A stretch of 7,964 bases of DNA, taken from assembly GCA_001780825.1 (NCBI GenBank), contig MFIX01000082.1, forward strand, positions 1 through 7,964. Reading direction: 5' to 3'. The DNA comes from Candidatus Glassbacteria bacterium RIFCSPLOWO2_12_FULL_58_11 (lineage in GTDB: Bacteria > Gemmatimonadota > Glassbacteria > GWA2-58-10). Within the stretch, counting starts at the first letter, position 1. Every line of letters starts with the position of its first letter. Positions 1 to 7,090 of the stretch are shown here, one piece after another. A program made the translations under genes and the position numbers. The notes beneath the pieces are model-generated. The model did no database searches. It was not told the origin of the DNA and saw only the letters and a list, made by a program, of their open reading frames with translations.

Positions 1-272
1 GCACGTTCGGCCTTAATATTTGCGAGAACGTGACCGATAAGAATTACGCCGGCAACCGTCTGGAAGGACTTAAGTTTATCTCCTCGGTCGAGCCGGAATA
101 CGCCAGGGGGGACCTGAACCGAGACAGCCGGGTAAATATCATGGACCTGATCAGCCTGCTCGGCGCGATGCGCTCAGCCGAACCGGATTTGCAGTACGAC
201 TGCAACTCGGATGGAAAGGTGAACGTTTTCGACCTGCTCGACCTGTTGCATGTCTTGTCGGAAAATAACTAG
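1..272 (+). CDS. C-terminal end of a dockerin-domain protein (5' truncated)
   Basis: The frame is open from the window edge to the TAG at 270-272, so only about 89 C-terminal residues are seen. The end holds two calcium-loop repeats of the type I dockerin pattern D-x-N-x-D-x-x-V-N-x-x-D. They are DLNRDSRVNIMD (nt 111-146) and DCNSDGKVNVFD (nt 198-233), each followed by a leucine-rich helix (LISLLGAM and LLDLLHVL), and they start 29 residues apart. Dockerins are known to bind cohesin modules and so attach secreted enzymes or surface proteins to scaffolds or the cell surface. In non-cellulosomal bacteria, single dockerin-like tails occur on many exported proteins. No cohesin is visible here, and the catalytic or binding part lies outside the window, so the protein's own activity is unknown. 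A GTG at 30 could be read as a start, but the open upstream frame and the domain's terminal position make a truncated longer protein more likely. Confidence 0.85.
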   Translation, partial: TFGLNICENVTDKNYAGNRLEGLKFISSVEPEYARGDLNRDSRVNIMDLISLLGAMRSAEPDLQYDCNSDGKVNVFDLLDLLHVLSENN

Positions 273-286
273 TGGCGAATCCAAGC

Positions 287-310
287 AGGGGCAATTCACG
301 AATTGCCCCT
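287..310. repeat. Palindromic intergenic repeat (hairpin), copy 1
   Basis: Arms AGGGGCAATT (287-296) and AATTGCCCCT (301-310) are exact reverse complements around a CACG centre. The hairpin lies 14 nt after the dockerin gene's stop. No T-run follows it (TAAGCC comes next), so it is not a textbook intrinsic terminator, though it could stop transcription or stabilise the mRNA 3' end. It shares its outer core AGGGGC...GCCCCT with the palindrome at 5304-5331, which suggests a dispersed REP-like element. Confidence 0.75.
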
Positions 311-429
311 TAAGCCATACTCAGCCGCAAATAAAATCCTTGCGTAAGCCGCCTTCCTCTCCGTATCCTGAATAGAGACTTCTTACCGGGAATCACCAAT
401 CCCTGCCTTCCAATAAAAAGGATCGAGGA

Positions 430-2625
430 ATGTCATTCAGCTTGGGAAGCGCCGCATTCCGGCCCGGGCCGGGCGGCCGGCTGTCGCTGTTCCTGCTGGC
501 GGCTTTTTTATTTGCAGCGAACGGAGCCCGGGCCGCCGCAACTGCCGAAACGCCGGGCCGGGACGGACTGAGAATCGAGAACGAGCGGATTTCCGTGCTC
601 ATTACCGGCGGGCTGAGTATCATTCCCGCGCTCAAGGTGGGGGACAGCTTGTTGACCCCGGTCGCCGGCGGAATAGCGCTCAACCCCGCTTTCAGCATAA
701 CCGTGGGCGGACTGGTTGTCGACGATTTCCGGGTGGATTGGAGCAGGCTTAAGTCCGAAGAGGTGAGCGATGAGCTCGGTCCGGGCAAACTTTACCGGAT
801 CAGCGCCGTGGCCGATCAATATCTCAAGATGCTTTACGCGCCGATCCGGATCGGCGTTGAGGTCCGGCTCGCCTTTTACGACAGATTTCCCACAGTGGTG
901 CTGGCGCAGGCCGTTTTTACCAACCTCGGCGGCCAGCGGCTCCAGATCGACAAGGTTGTGAGCCAGCAATACCGTCTGGACCGCAGGCTGCTGGATCCTG
1001 AGGAACAGCCCTGGCGCTTTGCCTCCTACCAGGGAGCGGCAACACGCTGGGGCTGGGATTATTCGCTGATCTGGATCACGCCGGATTTCGACCGGCGGAA
1101 TTTCATGGGCCAGGGCGAGCTGGCCAGCCGCGAGGTGGCCGGCGGCGGCACCCCGCTGATCGATCTCTGGTCCCCGCGGTGCGGCTTGGCCCTGGCGAGC
1201 GCCGAGACCTCCCAGCAGTGGATTTCGTTCCCGGTGCGCGCCGCCCGGGATGGCCTGGTTGAGATCGCCGTGGCCGAGGCTCCGGATGAACGCCTGGGAC
1301 AGAAAATCTTTCTCGCCCCCGGCGGCTCCTATACTACCATCCGGACTTCCCTGATCCTTCACCGGCTCGATTTCTACACTCCGCTCCACACCTATGCCGA
1401 CATGCTGCGCGCCCGCGGGATCGGGATTCCCCTGTCCTCTCCACCCGAGGCTTACGAGCCCTACTGGAAGAGCTGGGGACTGCGCATGGATTTCACCCTG
1501 CAGCAGATTTACGCTTCGCTCGGGGAGCTCAAGAAAATAGGGATAAGCTGGGCCAACCTAGATGACGGCTGGTTTACCTGGTACGGCGACTGGGACCCGA
1601 ACCCCGCGCCCGGAAAGTTCCCCGGCGGAGAGCCGGACATGCGCGCCTTTGTCAGCCGTCTGCACCGCGAAGGCTTCAAGACCAGCCTCTGGTGGTATCC
1701 CCAGGGAGTGAGCGAGGGAAGCCGCCTGGCGCGCGAACACCCGGAATGGCTGGTGCAGAACGAGGACGGCAGCCTGCCCAAGAGCAAGCGCGGGCTGTAT
1801 TACCTCTGCCCGGTTCAGCCGGAATGCCTCGAGTTTATCACCGGGATGGTGCGAAAAATCATGGCGGACTGGGGGTACGACGGCCTCTATATCGATACCC
1901 AGGACTTGACCGCTACGCCGCCCTGTTTCAACCCGGCCCACCACCATCACGCGCCGCTCGATTCCTACCAGGGCCAGCCGAAATTTTACGAGGCAGTCTA
2001 TCGCACGGCCCAGCAGATCAAGCCCGGCTGCCCGGTAGAGATGTGCATCTGCGCCATGCCGCACGACCCATTCAAAATGCCCTATTATAACGTAGCCAAT
2101 GCCTCGGACCCGATTAACCTCGAACAGGTGCGCCGCCGGATAAAGGTGGAAAAGGCTTTCCGCGGCCCGACATTCTGTGTCGGCGACTGCTACCAGGTGC
2201 CGGCCGATGAGTGGGAGGGCTTTTCAGTGCCCGAGTCTTTCGAGAGCGCAATCGGCACCGGGGCCCAGGTGACCACCTTTTTCACCGACCTGAGCCCGGC
2301 GCAGGAGAAAAAATGGAAGGACTGGATTGCCGAGTACCGTAAGCTGGGCCTCGCCTGGTCCGAGTACCTGAACCTCTACGATATCGCTTTCGACAAGCCC
2401 GAAGGCCACGTGGTCCGTAAGGGGGACACGCTCTATTACGGTTTTTACGCCCCTTACTGGAGCGTGGGGCTGCCGCTCGAGCTGCGGGGCCTGGAGCCGG
2501 GCCGCAAGTACCGGGTCCGGGATTATGCCGAGGGGCTGGACCTGGGTCTTGTTTCCGCGGAGAATCCCGTGATCCGGCGAGGCTTCAAGGACCAGCTCCT
2601 GCTGGAGGTATCACCCTTGAAATAG
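430..2625 (+). CDS. Secreted alpha-galactosidase-like glycoside hydrolase (GH36/melibiase clan)
   Basis: This 731-residue protein has an N-terminal signal peptide: an Arg region, a hydrophobic stretch (about residues 18-31), then an ARA-A cleavage-like site near 33-37. Residues about 45-315 look like the beta-sandwich that precedes the barrel in GH36 enzymes. The barrel begins near 343 (YEPYWKSWG) and has LDDGWF at 377-382. It continues with a GFKTSLWWYPQGVSEGSRLAREHPEW-type segment (about 415-440), which parallels the GH36 GLKFGLWFEPE...HPDW segment. The likely nucleophile is Asp489 in GLYIDTQD. The likely acid/base is Asp560 in NASDPINLEQVRRRIK, which parallels the GH36 SDxTDxxxRxxIQ motif. 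A beta-rich C-terminal domain ends the protein. By family knowledge it would hydrolyse alpha-galactosides or related alpha-glycans outside the cytoplasm; the real substrate is not readable. Oddities are YIDTQD in place of KWDxN, and CICAMPHD in place of the Cys/Gly-rich motif. The start is supported by AAAGGA at 417-422, 7 nt before the ATG. Confidence 0.8.
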   Translation: MSFSLGSAAFRPGPGGRLSLFLLAAFLFAANGARAAATAETPGRDGLRIENERISVLITGGLSIIPALKVGDSLLTPVAGGIALNPAFSITVGGLVVDDFRVDWSRLKSEEVSDELGPGKLYRISAVADQYLKMLYAPIRIGVEVRLAFYDRFPTVVLAQAVFTNLGGQRLQIDKVVSQQYRLDRRLLDPEEQPWRFASYQGAATRWGWDYSLIWITPDFDRRNFMGQGELASREVAGGGTPLIDLWSPRCGLALASAETSQQWISFPVRAARDGLVEIAVAEAPDERLGQKIFLAPGGSYTTIRTSLILHRLDFYTPLHTYADMLRARGIGIPLSSPPEAYEPYWKSWGLRMDFTLQQIYASLGELKKIGISWANLDDGWFTWYGDWDPNPAPGKFPGGEPDMRAFVSRLHREGFKTSLWWYPQGVSEGSRLAREHPEWLVQNEDGSLPKSKRGLYYLCPVQPECLEFITGMVRKIMADWGYDGLYIDTQDLTATPPCFNPAHHHHAPLDSYQGQPKFYEAVYRTAQQIKPGCPVEMCICAMPHDPFKMPYYNVANASDPINLEQVRRRIKVEKAFRGPTFCVGDCYQVPADEWEGFSVPESFESAIGTGAQVTTFFTDLSPAQEKKWKDWIAEYRKLGLAWSEYLNLYDIAFDKPEGHVVRKGDTLYYGFYAPYWSVGLPLELRGLEPGRKYRVRDYAEGLDLGLVSAENPVIRRGFKDQLLLEVSPLK

Positions 2626-2733
2626 GCCGAATGCCGGAATATTTCCGAAAATCGAATAGATCCAAGACCGCGGCGGTTGTTTCCCGCTATGCCGCGGCTG
2701 CAAAATGAGCCACATTTAAGAGAGAGGCCGGAG

Positions 2734-3210
2734 ATGATAAAAACTGCAGGGGACATTATGACCCGCAAGGTCGTACTGGTCCGGGGGGAATTAACGATCA
2801 ACGAGCTGATCGAAATCTTTCTGGAGAACAAGATCAGCTCGGCGCCGGTTGTGGATGACAACAACGAGCTGATAGGCATAGTGACGAAGACTGACATCCT
2901 GGGCCACTTTATGGACATGGACCTGGACCTGACCCTCACGGTCGGCCTGCGGGACCTTATGGAGTCGCATCCCGAGCAGAGCGATCTGGAGGTTTCGGCC
3001 CATACCGATTTGACAGTCAGACAAATCATGACTACCGATCCGATAACAGTCGAAGAGAATATCCGTATAGAGCAACTGGCCGGAACCATGGTCGAAAAAG
3101 GCATACACCGTCTGATCGTAACGAAAGGCAAGTCCGTGGTCGGGATAGTCAGCACGCTGGACATTCTGCATTTTGTGTCGGGGAAAGAAAAAGATGAATC
3201 CGGAAAGTAA
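2734..3210 (+). CDS. Two-CBS-domain (Bateman module) protein
   Basis: This 158-residue cytoplasmic protein consists almost only of two CBS domains. CBS1 spans about residues 5-57 (AGDIMTRKVVLV..., ISSAPVVDDNNELIGIVTKTDIL). CBS2 spans about 96-150 (VRQIMTTDPITVEENI..., GIHRLIVTKGKSVVGIVSTLDIL). Both end in the GIV-T/S-x-x-D-I-L signature whose Asp (54 and 143) commonly contacts the ribose of a bound nucleotide. CBS pairs are known to bind adenosine nucleotides such as AMP, ATP or SAM and to control a partner. Here the likely partner is the FapA-like protein, whose ATG lies inside this gene's last codons. An acidic, Asp/Met/Leu-rich linker (about 58-92) separates the domains. The ATG at 2734 is chosen because GAGAGG (2722-2727) sits 6 nt upstream and the protein then begins with the usual CBS lead-in. 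A TTG at 2677 would add 19 unconserved-looking residues. The ligand is not predictable from sequence alone. Confidence 0.88.
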   Translation: MIKTAGDIMTRKVVLVRGELTINELIEIFLENKISSAPVVDDNNELIGIVTKTDILGHFMDMDLDLTLTVGLRDLMESHPEQSDLEVSAHTDLTVRQIMTTDPITVEENIRIEQLAGTMVEKGIHRLIVTKGKSVVGIVSTLDILHFVSGKEKDESGK

Positions 3211-5212
3211 AGAGCCGTCAGGGGAAAAACCCGAGGCAGCGAAGCCGCAGGACGAGGGGAAAAAGGATAAAGAGAAGAAAGAAGTGAACGTGGTGCTCGA
3301 GGTGTCGAAAGACAAGCTCGAGGCCCATATCACCCTTATCCCGCTGGTCGAATCTCCCGCATATTCCGCCGATGAGCTCAGGAAAACACTCGAGGCCAAG
3401 GGCATAAAGTTCGGCCTTAAAGAGGCGCTCCTGGCTCAGCTCAAGGAAAAAGTGCCTTACGATCAGAGGCTGCTGATCGCCACGGGAGTGCCGCCGGCGC
3501 CGGGCAAAGAGGGACGGCTCGAATTTGAGTTTAAAACGGATGTGCCGGTCAAAGTGAAAGTAGGAGATAAGATCGGCCGGCTGGTTCCCTCGGAGCCGGG
3601 GGTGGAGGGCACGGATGTGCACGGCGAGAAAGTCCCTCTGGCGGAAGCGCAAGGGACTCCGCTGCCCAAGCTCACCAATGTCGAGCTGTCTCATGAGAAC
3701 GGCGATATTCTGGTGGCCAAGCTTGACGGGTACCTGTTACGCGATGACCTCGCCATCCAGGTGCAGCCATTTTTCGCGATGGAATCCATGGATGATTACG
3801 AGGCGGAAGTCAAGGTGGCAAAACGCTGTCAGGAAGACGATTTCGGCCTCGAGGACCTGAAAAAGTTCCTGGCCGAGAAAGGCATTGTTTACGGCATTCT
3901 CGAAGAGGAGCTGAATAAGATATTCGCCCGTGGGAAATACGACCAGCCGGTGCTGGTGGCCCGCGGAAAACAGGTGGTGAATGACCGGGACGGCGAAATC
4001 AAGCTGTTTTTTGAAACCGTTGTCCGGCCGAAAGTCGATGCGCACGGCAACCTGGATTATAAAGAGCTTAACCTGATTCAAAACGTGAAAAAAGGCGACA
4101 AGCTGGCCGAGACTACCGCTCCGGTGAAAGGCAGCGAGGGCATTACGATAACGGGCAATAAAGTCGCGCCGAAGGAGGGCGTCCGGCCCGCGCTGCCGGC
4201 CGGGGACAATACAGGCCCCGATCCCAAAGATCCGAACGTGCTGTTGGCCGAGATCGACGGGAGCGTCAAAATGAAAGGCAACCTGGTGCTGGTCGACCCG
4301 ATCTTTGCGGTCAAGGGGGAGGTCGGCTATGAGACCGGGAACATCGATTTCAATGGCTCGGTGATAATCAACGGGGATGTAAAAAGCGGATTCAAGATTA
4401 AAGCTTCGCGCGATGTGCAGGTGGAGGGTGTGGTAGAGGATGCGATCATCGAGGCCGGGAGCGACGTACTGATCAAGATGGGCTTTATCGGCAAGGGAGA
4501 GGGAAAGATAACCGCCGGCGGCAAAGTGACCGCCCGCTACTGTGTGAACCAGAATGTAGTGGCTGTGGGCGATGTCGTGATCAGCGACTATGTCATGCAC
4601 AGCAGCATCCAGACCAGCGGGCTGTTGCAGGTCAAAGACAGCAAGGGACTGATCGTCGGCGGGGAGGCCTGCGCTGTCCAGGGCATCGAGGTCAAACTTG
4701 CCGGCAATCAGAATTACACGCCCACCGTGCTGATGGCCGGACTCGATAAGCAGACCGGAGAACAGCTTAGGCTGAAACGGGCCTACTTGATGAAAAACGC
4801 CGAGAATATCCGGGAGATCGGCCAAATTCTCGGAAAGTTCGCCCGCCTTAAGCTGGTCAGGAAGAGCCTGCCGCCGGAAAAGGAAGCGATCCTCCAGAAA
4901 CTCGAAGGTGTGAAAAAAGAGCAGGAAGAAAAGCAGCGGCAGACCTTCGGCGAAATCAAGGAGCTGGAAGCCGAAATGAGCAAATCGAAGAACGCCCTGA
5001 TCAAGGTGCTGGAGCAGATCTTTCCGGGCGTCTCGATCACCATCTGCAACCGGCACCTGGTGGTCAAGGAGCCGCTGCAAAGTGTCTATTACCGGTTCAC
5101 CGAGCAGGAGCTGATCGCCGCCGACCTGGAAGAGCTGGGCAAACCGGCACAGGAAGCCGCCCCCGATCCGGCCAAAGACAGTGCTCCGCCTTCCGGCAAG
5201 ACCGAGAAATAA
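3194..5212 (+). CDS. FapA/DUF342 family beta-helix protein with duplicated N-terminal domain
   Basis: This 672-residue protein has no signal peptide and starts with a Lys/Glu-rich segment (1-30). Two related N-terminal domains follow. Copy 1 (about 35-195) and copy 2 (about 200-370) align with a 160-residue offset over KGI (69/229) and YDQ (89/249). The offset is 177 over GDK (124/301) and DG (178/355). Residues about 370-500 form the Gly/Val/Ile-rich repeats typical of the FapA right-handed beta-helix (for example GNIDFNGSVIINGDV and IIEAGSDVLIKMGFIG). A charged coiled coil occupies about 553-608, and a short strand region GVSITICNRHLVVKEPL follows. The tail is Pro/Ala-rich. FapA in Vibrio is known to link the phosphotransferase system to flagellar assembly, but many DUF342 proteins occur without that role and no flagellar gene is seen here. 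The ATG at 3194 overlaps the CBS gene by 17 nt, with GGGGA at 3180-3184 as ribosome-binding site. A TTG at 3173 is rejected as start. Confidence 0.85.
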   Translation: MNPESKEPSGEKPEAAKPQDEGKKDKEKKEVNVVLEVSKDKLEAHITLIPLVESPAYSADELRKTLEAKGIKFGLKEALLAQLKEKVPYDQRLLIATGVPPAPGKEGRLEFEFKTDVPVKVKVGDKIGRLVPSEPGVEGTDVHGEKVPLAEAQGTPLPKLTNVELSHENGDILVAKLDGYLLRDDLAIQVQPFFAMESMDDYEAEVKVAKRCQEDDFGLEDLKKFLAEKGIVYGILEEELNKIFARGKYDQPVLVARGKQVVNDRDGEIKLFFETVVRPKVDAHGNLDYKELNLIQNVKKGDKLAETTAPVKGSEGITITGNKVAPKEGVRPALPAGDNTGPDPKDPNVLLAEIDGSVKMKGNLVLVDPIFAVKGEVGYETGNIDFNGSVIINGDVKSGFKIKASRDVQVEGVVEDAIIEAGSDVLIKMGFIGKGEGKITAGGKVTARYCVNQNVVAVGDVVISDYVMHSSIQTSGLLQVKDSKGLIVGGEACAVQGIEVKLAGNQNYTPTVLMAGLDKQTGEQLRLKRAYLMKNAENIREIGQILGKFARLKLVRKSLPPEKEAILQKLEGVKKEQEEKQRQTFGEIKELEAEMSKSKNALIKVLEQIFPGVSITICNRHLVVKEPLQSVYYRFTEQELIAADLEELGKPAQEAAPDPAKDSAPPSGKTEK

Positions 5213-5303
5213 TCCGGACCGCCCCCCCTGCATTTTTCGAGAAACAGGACCGATTTGGAAGCGTGTTGAAATTATCGTGCCTACAGGCATTAAACGTTGG
5301 ATT

Positions 5304-5331
5304 GTAGGGGCGACGCATGTGTCGCCCCTAC
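5304..5331. repeat. Palindromic intergenic repeat (hairpin), copy 2
   Basis: Arms GTAGGGGCGAC (5304-5314) and GTCGCCCCTAC (5321-5331) are exact complements around GCATGT, so the 28-bp unit is one transition away from a perfect palindrome. It lies about 90 nt after the FapA-like gene and about 110 nt before the next gene. The sequence CGGCTTTTCA follows, which has four Ts a few bases downstream, so weak terminator activity is possible. It shares the AGGGGC...GCCCCT core with the element at 287-310. The rest of 5213-5442 shows no gene and no convincing promoter. Confidence 0.8.
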
Positions 5332-5442
5332 GGCTTTTCATAAATTTCAGATAGTTAAACCGCGGCATCCTGCGTTATTTATTTACCGGTATTGAATTTT
5401 ATGGTAAATGGAGATTTTTCAACGCCTCTTTGAGAGATTGAA

Positions 5443-6672
5443 ATGACTTCCCGTCAACGTATCATCTCCGCGCTCGAGCACCGTGTGCCGGACCGTATCC
5501 CGCTGGATTTTTCCGGCCACCGCTCCTCGGGGATCAGCGCGATTGCCTGCCACAAACTACGCAAGCATCTCGGCCTGGCCGAGCGGCCAATCCGGGTCTA
5601 CGATCCGATCCAGCAGCTCGCCGTGGTGGATGACGATCTGCTGGACCTTTTCGGCGTGGACACTATCGAGCTGGGCCGGGCCTTCGCCCGCGAAGACTTC
5701 CACTGGACCGATTGGGTGCTCCCCGACGGTACGCCCTGCAAATTGCCGGCCTGGGTCGCCCCGGAGCGGGAGGCTGGCGGCTGGGTTCTGCGCTCGAAAA
5801 GCGGCCGGGTGCTGGGCCGGATGCCGGATGGAGCGCTCTATTTCGAGCAGGTATATTACCCGTTCGCCGAAAAAAGCGATCTCGACCGGATCGAGGAAGC
5901 CTCGCGGGAGAGTATGTGGTCCGCGGCTCCTTCGCCGCCCGGGCCGCTGATCGAGGGGCCGGAGGGCAGGAAAAAATTCAGGGAGGGGGCTCGTTCACTG
6001 CGAAACAGCACTGACCGCGCTATCCTGGCCCTTTTCGGGGGCAATCTGATGGAGGGCGGCCACGGCCTCTACCGTCACGATAACTTTTTCATGCTCCTGG
6101 CCGCGGAGCCGCGGGAGGCGCACCGTTTCCTGGACCGGCTGGTTGAGCTGTATCTGAAAAACCTGGAGCGCTTCCTCGAAGATGTAGGAGAGTTTATCGA
6201 TATTATCGTTTTCGGCGATGACCTGGGCACCCAGGGCGGTCCGATGGTCTCGCCCGCGATGTACCGCGAGTTTTTCAAGCCCCGTCACGCCCTCCTCTGG
6301 CAGCGGGCCAGGCGGGACCTGCCCCTGAAAGTGATGCTGCACTGCTGCGGCGGAGTGCGCGAGCTGCTGCCCGATCTGATCGAGGCCGGGCTGGATGCGA
6401 TAAACCCGGTGCAGATAAGCTGCCGGGGCATGGACGCCGCGGAGCTGAAAAAAGAGTTTGGCTCGGAGCTTACTTTCTGGGGCGGCGGCTGCGACACCCG
6501 CGACATTTTGCCCAATGCCTCTCCGGCTGAGGTCAAAAGTCACGTAAAGAGGCAGATCGATATCCTCAGCCCCGGCGGCGGGTTCGTTTTCCAGCAGGTG
6601 CACAATATCCTGGCCGATGTCCCCCCGCAAAACGTGGCGGCGATGTTCGAGGCCCTGCGCGAGTGGTCCTGA
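5443..6672 (+). CDS. Uroporphyrinogen decarboxylase-superfamily protein, methyltransferase-like
   Basis: This 409-residue cytoplasmic protein has the URO-D/MtaA-type barrel. It opens with the superfamily lead-in RQRIISALEHRVPDRIPLDFSG (residues 4-25). Further landmarks are FGDDLGTQGGPMVSPAMYREFFKPRH (257-282), HCCGGVRELLPDLIEAGLDAINPVQ (300-324), GGGCDTRDILPNASPAEV (347-364) and VHNILADVPPQNVAAMFEA (386-404). His300-x-Cys302 plus Cys350 matches the His-X-Cys-Xn-Cys zinc site known from the corrinoid methyltransferases MtaA and MtbA. True HemE enzymes lack this site. The known role of that group is moving methyl groups between a corrinoid protein and a thiol such as coenzyme M; many bacterial relatives have unknown substrates. 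No corrinoid-binding protein or heme gene is nearby, so neither role is confirmed. The gene stands alone: GAGAGA (5432-5437) precedes the ATG, and the 3' end meets the minus-strand NifX-like gene after 13 bp. Confidence 0.82.
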   Translation: MTSRQRIISALEHRVPDRIPLDFSGHRSSGISAIACHKLRKHLGLAERPIRVYDPIQQLAVVDDDLLDLFGVDTIELGRAFAREDFHWTDWVLPDGTPCKLPAWVAPEREAGGWVLRSKSGRVLGRMPDGALYFEQVYYPFAEKSDLDRIEEASRESMWSAAPSPPGPLIEGPEGRKKFREGARSLRNSTDRAILALFGGNLMEGGHGLYRHDNFFMLLAAEPREAHRFLDRLVELYLKNLERFLEDVGEFIDIIVFGDDLGTQGGPMVSPAMYREFFKPRHALLWQRARRDLPLKVMLHCCGGVRELLPDLIEAGLDAINPVQISCRGMDAAELKKEFGSELTFWGGGCDTRDILPNASPAEVKSHVKRQIDILSPGGGFVFQQVHNILADVPPQNVAAMFEALREWS

Positions 6673-6685
6673 CACGGCAAACCGG

Positions 6686-7090
6686 TCAGAGCTCTTTCTG
6701 ATGGCAGAGGCAGGACTGCCCGGTGGATTTGAGATCGCCCGCCAGGAAGGCCCGCACCGCTTCTTCCGGGTTAAGATCGTCCGCGATTATGCAGTGTTGA
6801 ATCCCCAAATTGTCCAGTTCCTGAATCGCCTTCCGGCCCATGCCGCGACAAATGACCGCCTGGCAGCCCTGGAGCTGGGCGATAAGCCCGGCGTGGCCGT
6901 GGCTGCCCTCCTCCGGGCGGCTGTCTTCTCCGCCCCGGCACCCGGCATTCCCGCCCGGGAGGCTGTCGAAGGGCCGGCTGGCCTGCACCTCTAACCGTCC
7001 ATCTTTGGCCTCGTAAATCAGCAGGCCCTTGCTCTTGCCGAAATGCGGCGAGATCGATTTCCCGTTGTCTGTAGCCACGGCGATTTTCAT
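6686..7090 (-). CDS. NifX/NifB-type dinitrogenase iron-molybdenum cofactor-binding family protein
   Basis: This 134-residue protein begins MKIAVATDNGKSISPHFGKS, the characteristic start of the Nif-FeMo-cofactor family: a first strand, then a Gly/Ser-His-Phe-Gly loop. The conserved ending G-C-Q-A-V-I-C-R-G-M-G (75-85) and LGIQHCII (95-102) also fits. Characterised members carry iron-sulfur or FeMo-cofactor precursors. Stand-alone copies in non-fixing anaerobes are mostly uncharacterised, and no nif genes are seen here. Cysteines at 51, 76, 81 and 100, plus a CLCH cluster at 127-130, could bind metal or a cluster. The start (7090) is preceded by AAGGGG ending 7 nt upstream on the minus strand. 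The ATG overlaps the DUF134 stop as ATGA, so the two genes are almost certainly co-translated. A reading that starts further upstream at 7294 would run through the DUF134 gene in another frame and is rejected. Confidence 0.87.
   Translation of the reverse strand: MKIAVATDNGKSISPHFGKSKGLLIYEAKDGRLEVQASRPFDSLPGGNAGCRGGEDSRPEEGSHGHAGLIAQLQGCQAVICRGMGRKAIQELDNLGIQHCIIADDLNPEEAVRAFLAGDLKSTGQSCLCHQKEL

Noticed and set aside
340..369. TTGCGT / TATCCT as a promoter for the glycosidase gene
   Set aside because: The -35 box matches only three positions and the spacer is 18 bp. It is not distinguishable from background.
508..1389. A 293-codon minus-strand open frame across the glycosidase gene
   Set aside because: It has a low-complexity shadow-like composition (Gly/Ala/His/Arg-rich), no domain and no ribosome-binding site that I could support; the sense strand encodes the secreted enzyme.
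1930..1953. His run (HHHH) in the glycosidase as a metal-binding tag or assembly artefact
   Set aside because: It is only four histidines within an in-frame, well-conserved-looking barrel loop, with no sign of vector sequence.
2668..2697. CCGCGGC...GCCGCGG 7-bp inverted repeat as a terminator of the glycosidase gene
   Set aside because: The loop is 16 nt, a competing GCGG/CCGC pairing exists, and no T-run follows. Such GC-only matches are expected by chance in this sequence.
5227..5248. CCTG...CAGG hairpin after the FapA-like gene as a terminator
   Set aside because: The 4-bp stem is interrupted by a bulge and no downstream T-run is present. It is too weak to call.
3737..5368. A 543-codon open frame on the minus strand
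   Set aside because: It is antisense to the FapA-like gene across most of its length. Its translation is rich in His, Asp and Leu with no recognisable domain, as expected from the shadow of a GC-biased gene, and the plus-strand protein is clearly a known family.
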